From Microlunatus capsulatus (lineage in GTDB: Bacteria > Actinomycetota > Actinomycetes > Propionibacteriales > Propionibacteriaceae), in the NCBI RefSeq assembly GCF_017876495.1, contig NZ_JAGIOB010000001.1, positions 310,001 to 374,000 of the forward strand: a DNA stretch of 64,000 nt, given 5' to 3'. Position numbers and translations under genes: made by a program. Below are positions 24,518 through 32,342 of this stretch, one piece after another; position 1 is the first letter of the stretch; each line of letters begins with the position of its first letter. Under the pieces are notes generated by a model. It worked only from the letters and a program-made list of their open reading frames with translations, did not search any database and was not told the DNA's origin.

Positions 24518-25276
24518 GTGGTCGACGCGGAGTTCGGGCACCCACGGCTGGCCGCCGTCTACGACGCCCTCGACCCCGACCGCTCCGACCTGCTGCCCTA
24601 CCTCGACCTCGTCGCCGCGCTCGGGGCCCGCCGGGTGCTCGACGTCGGCTGCGGGACCGGGACCTTCGCGCTGCTGCTGGCCGCACGCGGGCTCGACGTC
24701 GTCGGCGTCGACCCCGCGGCGGCCTCGCTCGCCGTGGCCCGGGCCAAGCCGGGGGCCGAGCGGGTGCGCTGGGTCGAGGGCGACGCCCGCGCGCTGCGCC
24801 TGGACGACCGGGACGTCGCGACCATGACGGCCAACGTGGCGCAGGCCGTCGACGACCCGCAGGACTGGGCGGCGACGCTCCGCGCCCTGCACGCCGCGCT
24901 GGTGCCGGGCGGGGTGCTGGTGCTGGAGACCCGGGACCCGGCGGCGCGCGCCTGGGAGGAGTGGACCCGGGAGGCGACGCTGCGGACCGCCGACGTCGCC
25001 GGCGCCGGCCCGGTGACCACCTGGACCGAGGTCACCGCCGTCGAGGGTCCGCTGGTGAGCTTCCGCTCGACCTGGCGCTTCGCCGCCGACGGCGCGGTGC
25101 TGACCTCGGACTCGACGCTGCGGTTCCGGACCCGCGACGAGGTGGCCGAGGACCTGGGGCGCGCCGGCTTCACCGTGGTCGACGTCCGGGACGCGCCCGA
25201 CCGCCCGGGCCGCGAGCTGGTCGTGGTGGCCCGCCGCGACGCCGGACCCGTCGACGCCGGAGCCGTCCGGCCCTAG
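24518..25276 (+). CDS. Class I SAM-dependent methyltransferase
   Basis: A 252-aa protein, GTG 24518 with GGAGGAGG upstream. The SAM-binding motif I is VLDVGCGTGTFALLLA (about residues 40-55), followed by VVGVDPA, GDARALRL, and a post-motif ALVPGGVLVLETRDP. The C-terminal half folds as in ubiquinone/menaquinone-type or small-molecule methyltransferases (ADGAVLTSDSTLRFRTRDEV). Substrate unknown. The gene downstream starts only 10 bases after its stop. Confidence 0.88.
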   Translation: MVDAEFGHPRLAAVYDALDPDRSDLLPYLDLVAALGARRVLDVGCGTGTFALLLAARGLDVVGVDPAAASLAVARAKPGAERVRWVEGDARALRLDDRDVATMTANVAQAVDDPQDWAATLRALHAALVPGGVLVLETRDPAARAWEEWTREATLRTADVAGAGPVTTWTEVTAVEGPLVSFRSTWRFAADGAVLTSDSTLRFRTRDEVAEDLGRAGFTVVDVRDAPDRPGRELVVVARRDAGPVDAGAVRP

Positions 25277-25286
25277 CATCGCCGGG

Positions 25287-25646
25287 GTGCGGGTGGTGGT
25301 CGAGGTCGGCGGCTGGCAGCACGCGTGCTGCGGGCCCGCCTACGAGCGGGACGCCGTCGTCGAGGTCACCTGCCTGGTCGTGCCGGGCGTCGAGGGCGGC
25401 CCACCGCGCCACGTCGAGACCCACCACGAGCTGACCACCCGGCACCCGCGGGTGACGCTGCGCGGACGGGTCGTGGACGTCGCCGTCCAGCACCCCGACG
25501 GGGAGGTCGAGCCGGTCCTCCGGCTGCCCGGGGGGCGGGCCCTGCGCGGGTACGACGACACCGACGACGGTCACCTGGAGCAGCCCTGGACCGGGCTGCC
25601 CGTGACCGCCGACTCGGAGCTGTTCCTGGTGACCCTCGAGACCTGA
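25287..25646 (+). CDS. Hypothetical protein, DUF6578-like
   Basis: A 119-aa protein, start GTG 25287, with TAGCAT at 25274-25279 as a possible -10 (7 bases before the start). The N-terminus MRVVVEVGGWQHACCGPAYE matches my memory of actinobacterial DUF6578 proteins, with a W and paired Cys. The rest is beta-rich, without membrane spans. Function unknown; the family assignment is moderately sure. Confidence 0.65.
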   Translation: MRVVVEVGGWQHACCGPAYERDAVVEVTCLVVPGVEGGPPRHVETHHELTTRHPRVTLRGRVVDVAVQHPDGEVEPVLRLPGGRALRGYDDTDDGHLEQPWTGLPVTADSELFLVTLET

Positions 25647-25660
25647 CCCGGGCCCGTCGG

Positions 25661-26347
25661 TCAGCCGAGCCCGCGCTCCCAGCGCCGCAGCCAGGGCAGG
25701 ATCGCCACCAGGTCGTCGGCGTCCAGGACGTCGGAGGCGGCCTCCCGCGCCGCCGCGCCGGCGTTGAGCGCCAGGGACGTGGGCAGCGCGCGGAACAGCG
25801 GCAGGTCGGAGCGGCTGTCGCCGACCGCGCAGCAGTGCGCGAGCGGGACCCCGCGGACGGCCGCGAGCGCCAGCGCCCCGTCGCGCTTGTCGTGCTCGTC
25901 GAACGCCTCGGCCACGGTCCCGTCGTAGTGCGACCCGGTCATGCCCACCCGCGGCCCGCCGTCGGCGGTGAAGCCGTAGCGGCGGGCGAGGAAGGCCCCG
26001 ACCGGCTGCCACGCGAGCGACGCGAGCACCGGTTCCACGTGGTGCTCGCGGCACCACGCGAGCACCGGCTCGACGCCCGGGATCACCGGCAGGTCCGCCA
26101 GCCAGCCGTCGACCTCCGCCGGCGTGGCGCCCGCCCACCCGGCGGCGTCGACGGCGCAGACCTCCTGGTTCGTCAGCTCGCCGCGGGCGTAGCGCTCCTC
26201 GGCCCGGTCCAGCGCGGGCTGGTGGCCGAGGTGCGACGCGAGGTAGCTGCTCGACGAGCCGCCGGGGACGAGCGTCCCGTCGACGTCGAAGAACACGAGC
26301 CCGCGCGGCCGCTCCCCACCGGGACCCTGCTCCGGCGGCGGGCTCAC
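25661..26347 (-). CDS. HAD-IB family phosphatase (SerB-like)
   Basis: A 228-aa protein. HAD motif I FDVDGTLV is at about residues 20-27, motif II around VLASLAW, motif III KRDGALALA with a lysine, and motif IV VGDSRSDLPLF. A cap-domain insertion lies between I and II as in phosphoserine-phosphatase-like HAD-IB enzymes. The substrate could be phosphoserine or another phosphomonoester. The GTG start at 26347 overlaps the TGA of the LD-carboxypeptidase gene (GTGA), so they form one operon. Confidence 0.85.
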   Translation of the reverse strand: MSPPPEQGPGGERPRGLVFFDVDGTLVPGGSSSSYLASHLGHQPALDRAEERYARGELTNQEVCAVDAAGWAGATPAEVDGWLADLPVIPGVEPVLAWCREHHVEPVLASLAWQPVGAFLARRYGFTADGGPRVGMTGSHYDGTVAEAFDEHDKRDGALALAAVRGVPLAHCCAVGDSRSDLPLFRALPTSLALNAGAAAREAASDVLDADDLVAILPWLRRWERGLG

Positions 26348-27279
26348 CGGACGGCCGGGTCCACGGTCAGCGTCCCGGCCGGGACGTCGAGCATGGCGCT
26401 GGTGCCGAGCGGGACGGAGGCGGGGTTGAGGCCGTGCCCGACGGGCAGCCCGCCGAGGACGGGCACGCCGAGCGGGGCGAGCCAGTGCCGCAGCACGTCG
26501 GCGAGCGTCGTCCCGCTGGCGGTGGTGGTCTCGAACTCGCCGAACGTGCCCAGGGCGACGCCGTGCAGCTGGCCCAGCAGGCCGGTGTGCGCGAGCTGGG
26601 CGAAGCAGCGGTCGATCTGGCCGAGCCCGGTGCCGTGGTGGTCCTCCACCAGCAGGATCGCCCCCGCGAGCGAGGGCAGCCCCCAGCCCACCGCCCGGCT
26701 CACGCTGTCGAGGTGACCGCCCACCAGCACGCCCGTCGCCCAGCCGCCGGTGCTGAGCTGCGCCGTGTACTCCCCCGGGTCGCTGCGGACCACCACGGGC
26801 TCCGGCTCCATCAGGCTCCGCCGCAGCGCCTCGGTGCAGTCCGCGTCGTAGTACTCGTCGGTCCAGTTGACGAAGGGGCCGTGCACCGGTCCCGGCACCC
26901 CGGCCCGCAGTAGGGCGAGGTGCACGAAGGTGATGTCGCTGAACCCGACGACGGGCTTGGGGTGCGCGCGCGCCGCGGCGACGTCGAGGTGGGCCGCGAT
27001 GCGGTAGGCGCCCTTGCCGCCGGTGGTGGCGAAGACGGCGCGGACGCCGGGGTCGCGCAGCGCCGCGTCGAGGTCGGCGAGCCGGACGGCGTCGGGGCCG
27101 GCCGTGTAGCCGGTGCGGTCGAAGACGTGCTCGCCCAGCTCGACCTGGAGCCCCCAGCCGCTGACCACCTCGGCCCCCCGGGCGACCGCCTCCCGCGTCG
27201 GCGGGCTCGCGGGCGAGACGAACCGGACGCGGTCACCGGGCACCAGGCGGGGAACGGGCACCCGCCGAGACTGCGCCAC
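26344..27279 (-). CDS. S66-family LD-carboxypeptidase
   Basis: A 311-aa protein. GFSDITF carries the nucleophilic serine of the S66 family, LLVEDHHGTG the glutamate, and GLPVGHGLNPASVPLG the histidine, giving a complete Ser-Glu-His set. FATTGGKGAYRI is the conserved N-terminal domain motif. Members cleave the terminal D-residue from murein tetrapeptides during recycling, or give microcin-C-type immunity. It is cytoplasmic, with no signal peptide. Start GTG 27279. Coupled to the HAD phosphatase. Confidence 0.88.
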   Translation of the reverse strand: MAQSRRVPVPRLVPGDRVRFVSPASPPTREAVARGAEVVSGWGLQVELGEHVFDRTGYTAGPDAVRLADLDAALRDPGVRAVFATTGGKGAYRIAAHLDVAAARAHPKPVVGFSDITFVHLALLRAGVPGPVHGPFVNWTDEYYDADCTEALRRSLMEPEPVVVRSDPGEYTAQLSTGGWATGVLVGGHLDSVSRAVGWGLPSLAGAILLVEDHHGTGLGQIDRCFAQLAHTGLLGQLHGVALGTFGEFETTTASGTTLADVLRHWLAPLGVPVLGGLPVGHGLNPASVPLGTSAMLDVPAGTLTVDPAVR

Positions 27280-27333
27280 CCGGCCGTCCCCACGGGTGAG
27301 GCGCGCGGACGGCGGGTGACGCGGGACGGACCG

Positions 27334-27909
27334 TCAGCTGTTGTTCGAGCAGTAGCGCACCTTCGTCGACGTCGTCACGTACGTCGCGCTCACCCAGCGG
27401 CCGGCACTGGTCAGGTACCACTTCTGGGCGCCCGAGCCGGTGTAGCACTGCACGCGGAGCTTCGCGCCCTTGGCGTAGGTGCCGGCGCTGGCGTCGGCGG
27501 TGCTGGGGCCGACCCGCTTCTTGAGCGCCGTCTTCGTCTTCGCCGCGAACGTCCCGTCGCTCGGGTCGCAGGGCTCGGGGCCGGGGCCGACGTTGCGGAC
27601 GTAGCGCGCCGACACCCAGTTGGCGTCGCCCTCGCCGTTGACCAGGTACCAGCGCGGGTTGCCGCCGACGACGGGCCCGCTCACCTTGCAGTCCAGGGTC
27701 ACCTCGGAGCCCTGCGGGTAGGTGTAGTTGTCCGGGGCGTGGGTGCTGGGCCGGAGGTGGCCCACCAGCCCGCCCTTCGCGACGACGACCCCGCGCGCGG
27801 GCTCGTCGCCCGGGGCCGCGCTGGCGGTGGTCAGGGGCAGGACGGTGGTCGCGGTGACGGCGGTGGTGGCGGCCAGCGCCAGGACGGTCCTCACGGTGGT
27901 GCGGTTCAT
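27334..27909 (-). CDS. Secreted protein with two SH3-like repeats
   Basis: A 191-aa protein, ATG 27909 with GGAAGGA in front. Signal peptide 1-33 (MNRTTVRTVLAL, cleavage near ASAAP). Two similar SH3b-like modules: about 40-105 (GLVGHLRPST, LDCKVSG, WYLVNGEGDANWVSARYVRNV) and about 115-190 (KKRVGPSTADASAGTYAKG, VQCYTGS, WYLTSAGRWVSATYVTT). Each has a cysteine pair. Bacterial SH3 modules usually bind cell wall peptides. It ends YCSNNS. Exported; partner unknown. Confidence 0.8.
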   Translation of the reverse strand: MNRTTVRTVLALAATTAVTATTVLPLTTASAAPGDEPARGVVVAKGGLVGHLRPSTHAPDNYTYPQGSEVTLDCKVSGPVVGGNPRWYLVNGEGDANWVSARYVRNVGPGPEPCDPSDGTFAAKTKTALKKRVGPSTADASAGTYAKGAKLRVQCYTGSGAQKWYLTSAGRWVSATYVTTSTKVRYCSNNS

Positions 27910-27990
27910 CTCAGGTCCTTCCGGGACAGCGCCGTCCCTGTCGAGCAGCGCCTGGTGACCGGGAGGAGCAGCGGACGGGCCGGCCTGATA

Positions 27991-28010
27991 CACCGGCGCG
28001 CCGGCCGGTG
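27991..28010. promoter_or_regulatory. Palindrome between divergent SH3-like and SDR genes
   Basis: CACCGGC (27991-27997) and GCCGGTG (28004-28010) are perfect inverted arms around GCGCCG. The palindrome lies 14 bases upstream of the SDR -10-like element and next to TATCAG on the minus strand. It is a possible operator serving both genes. It is G+C-rich and could be chance. Confidence 0.3.
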
Positions 28011-28023
28011 CGGACCCGGGGAG

Positions 28024-28029
28024 CACGAT
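28024..28029 (+). promoter_or_regulatory. -10-like CACGAT before the SDR gene
   Basis: CACGAT ends six bases before ATG 28036, the spacing used by other leaderless candidates in this window. Confidence 0.35.
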
Positions 28030-28035
28030 GGCGGC

Positions 28036-28815
28036 ATGACGACCGTCCTCCTCACCGGCGCCACCGACGGCATCGGCCGCGCCACCGCCGCCCTGCTGCT
28101 GTCCCGCGGCCACGACGTCCTCGTGCACGCCCGCAGCGCGGAGCGCGGCGCCCCCGTCCTCACCGAGCTCGCCGACCGGCCCGGCACGGCCCGGCTGGTG
28201 ACCGGCGACCTCTCGCGGCCCGACGAGGTGCACGCGCTCGCGGCGCAGGTGCGGGAGGCGGGCGGCGTCGACAGCCTGGTGCACAACGCCGGCGTCTGGG
28301 TCCGCGGGGCCACGCCGGCCCGGACGGCCGACGGCGTCGAGACGACGCTGGCCGTCAACGTGCTGGCCCCGCACCTGCTGACGGCCCTGCTCGGCGACGC
28401 CGTCCGCGACCGCGTGGTCTGGCTCGGCTCGGGGATGGCCGGCTCGGGGCGCCCGGACCCGGAGCGCCTCGGCGAGGTGACCGACCCGCAGCAGGCCTAC
28501 CGGGACAGCAAGGCCTGCGACGTCGCGCTGGCCGTGGCCTGGGGGCGGCGGCGTCCCGACCTCGCCTCGGCGGCCCTCGACCCGGGCTGGGTGCCGACGA
28601 AACTCGCGAGCCCGGGCGCGACCGGACGGGTGCAGGACTCGGCCGAGTCCCTCGCCTTCTGCGCGCTGCCGGTGGCCGAGGGCGGCGCCGACCTCGCCAC
28701 CGCCCCCTGCTGGAAGGGCCACGGCCCGGCCCGGCTGCCCGGACGGCTGCGCGACGACGCCCTCGTCGACGCCCTGGCCGCCGCCTGCGACCGGCTCACC
28801 GGGTTGGGGGACTGA
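28036..28815 (+). CDS. Short-chain dehydrogenase/reductase (SDR)
   Basis: A 259-aa protein from ATG 28036. The classical SDR signature is complete: the cofactor glycine motif TGATDGIG (7-14), VHNAGVWVRG (NAG motif), and Tyr155-x3-Lys159 in AYRDSK, with a serine-containing WLGSGMAGSG strand before it. An arginine after the second strand (HARSAER) suggests NADP preference. The substrate is unknown; the C-terminus resembles the retinol-dehydrogenase-like/WW-oxidoreductase group. Confidence 0.88.
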   Translation: MTTVLLTGATDGIGRATAALLLSRGHDVLVHARSAERGAPVLTELADRPGTARLVTGDLSRPDEVHALAAQVREAGGVDSLVHNAGVWVRGATPARTADGVETTLAVNVLAPHLLTALLGDAVRDRVVWLGSGMAGSGRPDPERLGEVTDPQQAYRDSKACDVALAVAWGRRRPDLASAALDPGWVPTKLASPGATGRVQDSAESLAFCALPVAEGGADLATAPCWKGHGPARLPGRLRDDALVDALAAACDRLTGLGD

Positions 28816-28885
28816 CGGGCCGGGTCAGCGGATGGCGCAGCGCGTCCGCCCTCCCCGGCGCGACGCGCACCGGACCCGCCGTCAG
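28812..28885. terminator. Inverted repeat between convergent SDR and MFS genes
   Basis: CTGACGG (28812-28818) and CCGTCAG (28879-28885) are inverted. A second pair, GGGTC and GACCC, lies just inside. The arms carry the stop codons of both genes. The long loop contains further G+C-rich pairing. Confidence 0.4.
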
Positions 28886-30087
28886 GCCGCGGCGAGCGGC
28901 GGGCGCCGACCGGTGTGGCCGACGAGGAACAGCGCGAGGGTGGCCAGCCCGAGGGCCGCGCCGACCAGCGGCACGAGGTCGGCGCCGGGCAGCCCGCCGA
29001 CCCCGCCGAGCGCCGCCCCGCCCAGCAGCGGGGCGAGGGCGATGCCGACGTACATCGCCGTCGAGTACCAGGACAGCGCGATGCCGGCGGTGGCCGGGTC
29101 GATGCTCACCAGCCGGTGCTGGACCGGGATCACGGCGGCGAACGCGACGGCGCCCCAGACGACGAAATCCAGCGCCAGCGCGGGGTAGGAGCCCTGCAGC
29201 AGCGGCACCAGGGCCAGCGCGACGACCTGGGCCCCGAGGGCGACGGCCACCATCAGCCGGCTGCCCAGCCGGTCGGTCAGCCGGCCCGCGAGCGCGGTGC
29301 CGAGCACGCCGCCGGCCCCGAAGGCCAGCAGCAGGACGGCGAGGAGCCGGCTCGAGCCGCCCGTCGCCTGCGCCGTGGCGGCCGCCGAGAAGATGTAGAC
29401 GACGTTGAACGACGCCGTCAGCAGCAGGGCCGAGCCGAGGGTGAGCACCACCGCCCTCGAGCGCAGCACCCGGAGCCGGGCGGCGACCCCGGCGACCGGC
29501 CCCCGGGGGACGTCGCGGACCACGAGCAGCAGGGCCACCGCGAGGGCCGCGCCGACCCCGGCCAGCACGCCGAGGGGCAGCCGCCAGCTACCCGATCCCG
29601 CGAGCGCGGTCCCCGCCGGCGAACCCACGGCGATGGCGAGGGTGAAGCCCAGCCCGGCGACGGCCAGGGCGCGGCCCCGCTGCTCGGGCGGCAGCAGGGA
29701 CGGGGCGGCGGCCGTGGCCGCCGGCACCAGGACCGCTCCCCCGACGGCCGCCAGCACCCGGCCCAGCTCGAACACGAGGAGGCTGCTCGCGACGGCCGTC
29801 GTCGCCGTGCCGACGGCGATGACCCCCAGCGCGAGGGCCATCAGCCGGCCGCGGTCGCGGTGGGCGAGCAGGATCGAGAGCACCGGCGACCCGACCGCCA
29901 CCACGACGGCGTAGAGGGTGATCGTGTAGCCCACCCGGGCGTCGGTGGTCCCCAGCCCGAGGGCGATCTGCGGCAGCACGCCGGCGATGACGAAGGCGTT
30001 GGTGCCGACCACGAAGAGCGCCGCGGCGAGCAGCCCGAGCCGCACCCCGACGAGTCGGCCCGGGTACGATGGTTCGACGGTGGTCAT
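28882..30087 (-). CDS. MFS transporter (drug-efflux type)
   Basis: A 401-aa protein with 12 hydrophobic segments. The cytoplasmic loop between helices 2 and 3 reads AHRDRGRLMALALG, a form of the MFS motif A, and GRLTDRLGSRLM repeats it in the second half. GVLPQIALGLGTTDARVGYTITLYA is typical of the DHA1/AraJ-CmlA group. ATG 30087 is supported by TACGGT (30099-30094) at leaderless distance. It is divergent from an ArsR-type regulator with an operator between them, so efflux is probably induced by its substrate, which is unknown. Confidence 0.88.
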   Translation of the reverse strand: MTTVEPSYPGRLVGVRLGLLAAALFVVGTNAFVIAGVLPQIALGLGTTDARVGYTITLYAVVVAVGSPVLSILLAHRDRGRLMALALGVIAVGTATTAVASSLLVFELGRVLAAVGGAVLVPAATAAAPSLLPPEQRGRALAVAGLGFTLAIAVGSPAGTALAGSGSWRLPLGVLAGVGAALAVALLLVVRDVPRGPVAGVAARLRVLRSRAVVLTLGSALLLTASFNVVYIFSAAATAQATGGSSRLLAVLLLAFGAGGVLGTALAGRLTDRLGSRLMVAVALGAQVVALALVPLLQGSYPALALDFVVWGAVAFAAVIPVQHRLVSIDPATAGIALSWYSTAMYVGIALAPLLGGAALGGVGGLPGADLVPLVGAALGLATLALFLVGHTGRRPPLAAA

Positions 30088-30093
30088 ACCGTG

Positions 30094-30099
30094 ACCGTA
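30094..30099 (-). promoter_or_regulatory. -10 element TACGGT for a leaderless MFS transcript
   Basis: On the minus strand TACGGT ends six bases before ATG 30087. An inverted repeat, GGTCA (30082-30086) and TGACC (30092-30096), overlaps it and the start codon. Confidence 0.5.
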
Positions 30100-30105
30100 C
30101 CCCGC

Positions 30106-30125
30106 GGTTCGACGACTGTCGAACC
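30106..30125. promoter_or_regulatory. 20-bp operator palindrome between arsR and MFS genes
   Basis: GGTTCGAC (30106-30113) and GTCGAACC (30118-30125) are perfect arms around GACT. It sits just upstream of the MFS -10 and 23 bases before the arsR start. A further half-site GGTTCGAC is at 30071-30078 within the first MFS codons. It is a likely binding site of the divergent ArsR-type regulator. Confidence 0.65.
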
Positions 30126-30148
30126 GATCTTGAGGTGAGGAGCCCGCC

Positions 30149-30553
30149 GTGACCGACCAGCCCGTCCCCGACGTGGCCGACCTCGACCTGGTCCAGGTGC
30201 TACGCGCCCTCGCCGACCCGACGCGGCTCGACATCGTCACCGTGCTCGCCGACGGCCGGCCCCACCCCAAGCGGGTCGACGCGTGGGGCACGGGCGTCAC
30301 GAAGTCGACGATGTCGCACCACTTCAAGGTGCTGCGCGAGGCGGGCCTGACCCGCACGCTGGTGGAGGGCCGGGCGCAGTTCTGCGAGCTCCGGCGCGCC
30401 GACCTCGACGCCCGCTTCCCGGGCCTCGTCGAGGCGCTGACCAGGACCGGGCCGATGGGCGACGGGCGGCCGGCGGTCCGCACCGACGTCGTCCGGGACC
30501 ACCTGGCGCGGACCGCGGAGGACCGGTCCGAGGACCCGCCGACCACGAGCTAG
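30149..30553 (+). CDS. ArsR-family helix-turn-helix regulator
   Basis: A 134-aa protein, GTG 30149 with GAGGAG upstream. The ArsR winged helix begins LVQVLRALADPTRLDIVTVL. The recognition segment is TKSTMSHHFKVLREAGLTRTLVEGR and the wing follows. There are no ArsR-type metal-binding cysteines (CVC is absent), so a small organic ligand or redox signal is likelier than a metal. It is divergent from the MFS transporter, which it probably represses together with itself. Confidence 0.88.
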   Translation: MTDQPVPDVADLDLVQVLRALADPTRLDIVTVLADGRPHPKRVDAWGTGVTKSTMSHHFKVLREAGLTRTLVEGRAQFCELRRADLDARFPGLVEALTRTGPMGDGRPAVRTDVVRDHLARTAEDRSEDPPTTS

Positions 30554-30574
30554 GCCGACTCACGCCCGCAGGCA

Positions 30575-30633
30575 GCAACTGCGGGAAGACGACAGCGGGG
30601 AGCCGGTCCGGGCTGTCGTCCTCCCGCAGTTGC
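30575..30633. repeat. Palindromic element copy 1 (22-bp stem)
   Basis: Positions 30575-30596, beginning GCAACTGCGGGA, pair with 30612-30633 in 21 of 22 positions; the exception can form G-U in RNA. The loop is 15 bases (GGGGAGCCGGTCCGG). It starts 22 bases after the arsR stop, so it may end that transcript. Confidence 0.8.
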
Positions 30634-30647
30634 TCGCCTCCGCTTCC

Positions 30648-30671
30648 GCCGCTCCCTGAGCCTGTCGAAGG
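30648..30671. repeat. Dispersed motif, copy 1
   Basis: A 24-bp sequence from CCGCTCCCTGAGC to GTCGAAGGG. The reverse complement of 51490-51513 matches it in 22 of 24 positions. Very similar motifs are frequent between genes in many high-G+C actinobacteria (recalled, not checked). Confidence 0.6.
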
Positions 30672-30680
30672 GCCCCGTCG

Positions 30681-30743
30681 CACCGGCGAGTGCTGAGAAG
30701 GTGCAGAGAAGACGGGCCCAGACGTGCCTCTCTTCAGCACTCG
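30681..30743. repeat. Inverted repeat between the two palindromic copies
   Basis: CGAGTGCTGA (30687-30696) is complementary to TCAGCACTCG (30734-30743). The stem extends outward through CCGG pairs with a two-base bulge. The 37-base loop is A+G-rich for this genome (GCAGAGAAGACGGGCCCAGA). Confidence 0.6.
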
Positions 30744-30880
30744 CACCGGCCACGGCTCGGCCTGCGTCGAGGTAAGGGGTCGGCCGGCTTGCGCGAGCAG
30801 AGCCGTCCTGCTCGACGTCTTCAGCTCGGACGAGCGTTCACCTGGGTCACGCCCCGCGCCAGTTCACCGACCGCGCGCGG

Positions 30881-30937
30881 GAACTGCGGGGAGACGACAG
30901 GCGGGAGCCGCTCGGAGCTGTCGGCTCTCCGCAGTTC
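30881..30937. repeat. Palindromic element copy 2
   Basis: GAACTGCGGGGAGACGACAG (30881-30900) pairs with 30918-30937 in 18 of 20 positions. Stem and loop (GCGGGAGCCGCTCGGAG) resemble copy 1 at 30575-30633. It lies 80 bases before the ROK gene. Confidence 0.8.
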
Positions 30938-31005
30938 AGCCCACCCAGGCCCGGGGCGCCGGGCCCGACACGACGCGATCGGTCCCCCGACCGCCCGACA
31001 TTCGC

Positions 31006-31011
31006 CAGACT
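31006..31011 (+). promoter_or_regulatory. -10-like CAGACT before the ROK regulator gene
   Basis: CAGACT ends six bases before ATG 31018. No ribosome site is visible, in keeping with a leaderless message. Confidence 0.4.
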
Positions 31012-31017
31012 GGGCGC

Positions 31018-32304
31018 ATGTCGCCCCTGCCCACCTCCCGCGAGGTCAGCCACGCCGCCCTGCTGCAGGTGCTGCGCCAGGTCGGCCCGACGACCCGCGC
31101 GGAGCTGGAGCGGACCACCGGGCTCGGCCGCAAGATCGTCTCCGAGCGCGTCCAGGAGCTGATGGCGCTCGGGCTGGTGTCCGAGGGCGAGCTGGCCCGC
31201 TCGACGGGGGGCCGGATGCCCCGGACCGTCGGGCTGCAGGCCGACCGGGGTCTGCTCGGCGTCGCCCAGATGAACCTGCACCAGACGACCGTGGCGCTGA
31301 CCGAGCTGGACGGGACGGTGCTGGTCCGCGAGCAGCTCGCGCTGGGTGCGGCCGCCGGGCCGGAAGCCGTCTGCGACGGCATCGCGACGACGCTCCGGGG
31401 GCTGCTGGAGTCCAGCGGCCAGACCTCGGAACGGCTCTGGGCGGTCGGCGTCGGCGTGCTGGCGCCCGTCGACCGTGACCTCGGGCACGTCGCCCCCGGG
31501 CACCTCTTCGAGGGCACGGCGCTGGCCGGCTGGGACGGCTACCCGGTCCGGCAGCGGCTGGCCGACGCGCTCGAGCGCCCCGTCTGGGTGGACAACGAGG
31601 TGAACCTGATGGCGCTGGGCGAGCTGCGGTCCGGCCAGGCGCGCGGGGTCGACGACGTCGTCCTGGTGAAGCTCGGCCCGAGCATCGGCGGCGGTCTCGT
31701 CCTGGGCGGCCGGCTGCAGCACGGCGCCGCCGCCGCGGGCGAGATCGGCCACCTGGCCGTGCCCGGGGAGGAGCCGCGGCCTTGCTGGTGCGGCGGCCGC
31801 GGCTGCCTCTCGACTTTCGCGTCGACGGCCGCGCTCCTCGACGAGGCCCGCGCCGAGGGTGTGCCGCTCCCCGCCCCGGCGCAGGACCCGCAGCCCGCCG
31901 ACGACGAGGACGCGGTCCGCGCGCTGGTCGCGGCCGCGGCCGACGGGCACCCGGGGGCCGTCCGGGTGCTGACCCGGGCCGGCGAGCGCACCGGGGCGGT
32001 GCTGGCCGGCGTCGTCACCCTGCTCAACCCCGCGCTCGTGCTGCTCAGCGGCACCCTGGTCGCCGAGGGCGACGTCGTCGTCGACGCCGTCCGGGCCGCC
32101 GTCGACGCCCGCGCCATGCGGGTGGCCACGGAGTCGCTCAGCCTGACCGTCTCGCCGCTGAGCGACACCGCCGGCCTGGTCGGGGCGGCGGCGATGGCGG
32201 CCGACGGCCTCTTCGGCCCGCGCGCGCTCGCCGTCTGGCTGGACGACGGCGCACCCCACCGGGACCGCGCCGCCCTCCAGGCCGCGGCCGCCGCCGACCG
32301 CTGA
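31018..32304 (+). CDS. ROK-family transcriptional regulator / sugar-kinase-like protein
   Basis: A 428-aa protein from ATG 31018. The N-terminal winged helix spans residues 8-75 (SHAALLQVLRQVGPTTRAELERT, IVSERVQELMALGLV). The ROK domain follows: VGVGVLAPVD, PVWVDNEVNLMALGELRSG, an ATP-site-like GPSIGGGLVLGGRLQHGA, and the zinc motif HLAVPGEEPRPCWCGGRGC with its H and Cys triad. It likely represses sugar catabolism or uptake genes and senses a sugar or sugar phosphate. No sugar genes are adjacent, so it may act elsewhere. The longer frame from 30724 is rejected because it runs through palindromic DNA. Confidence 0.87.
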   Translation: MSPLPTSREVSHAALLQVLRQVGPTTRAELERTTGLGRKIVSERVQELMALGLVSEGELARSTGGRMPRTVGLQADRGLLGVAQMNLHQTTVALTELDGTVLVREQLALGAAAGPEAVCDGIATTLRGLLESSGQTSERLWAVGVGVLAPVDRDLGHVAPGHLFEGTALAGWDGYPVRQRLADALERPVWVDNEVNLMALGELRSGQARGVDDVVLVKLGPSIGGGLVLGGRLQHGAAAAGEIGHLAVPGEEPRPCWCGGRGCLSTFASTAALLDEARAEGVPLPAPAQDPQPADDEDAVRALVAAAADGHPGAVRVLTRAGERTGAVLAGVVTLLNPALVLLSGTLVAEGDVVVDAVRAAVDARAMRVATESLSLTVSPLSDTAGLVGAAAMAADGLFGPRALAVWLDDGAPHRDRAALQAAAAADR

Positions 32305-32342
32305 CCCGGGCTCGGCCGCGCTCCCGGGCGACCCGGGCCGGC

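Larger units (their letters stand above)
30554..31017. other. 464-bp gene-free region with three palindromic elements
   Basis: There is no credible gene here. Plus-strand frames lack normal composition, and the ROK protein begins at 31018. The region contains a 22-bp hairpin (30575-30633), a second copy of the same element (30881-30937), another inverted repeat between them (30681-30743), and a dispersed 24-bp motif (30648-30671). Confidence 0.7.

Noticed and set aside
30724-31017. N-terminal extension of the ROK regulator
   Set aside because: It would run through palindromic DNA and a -10 element; the helix-turn-helix begins just after 31018.
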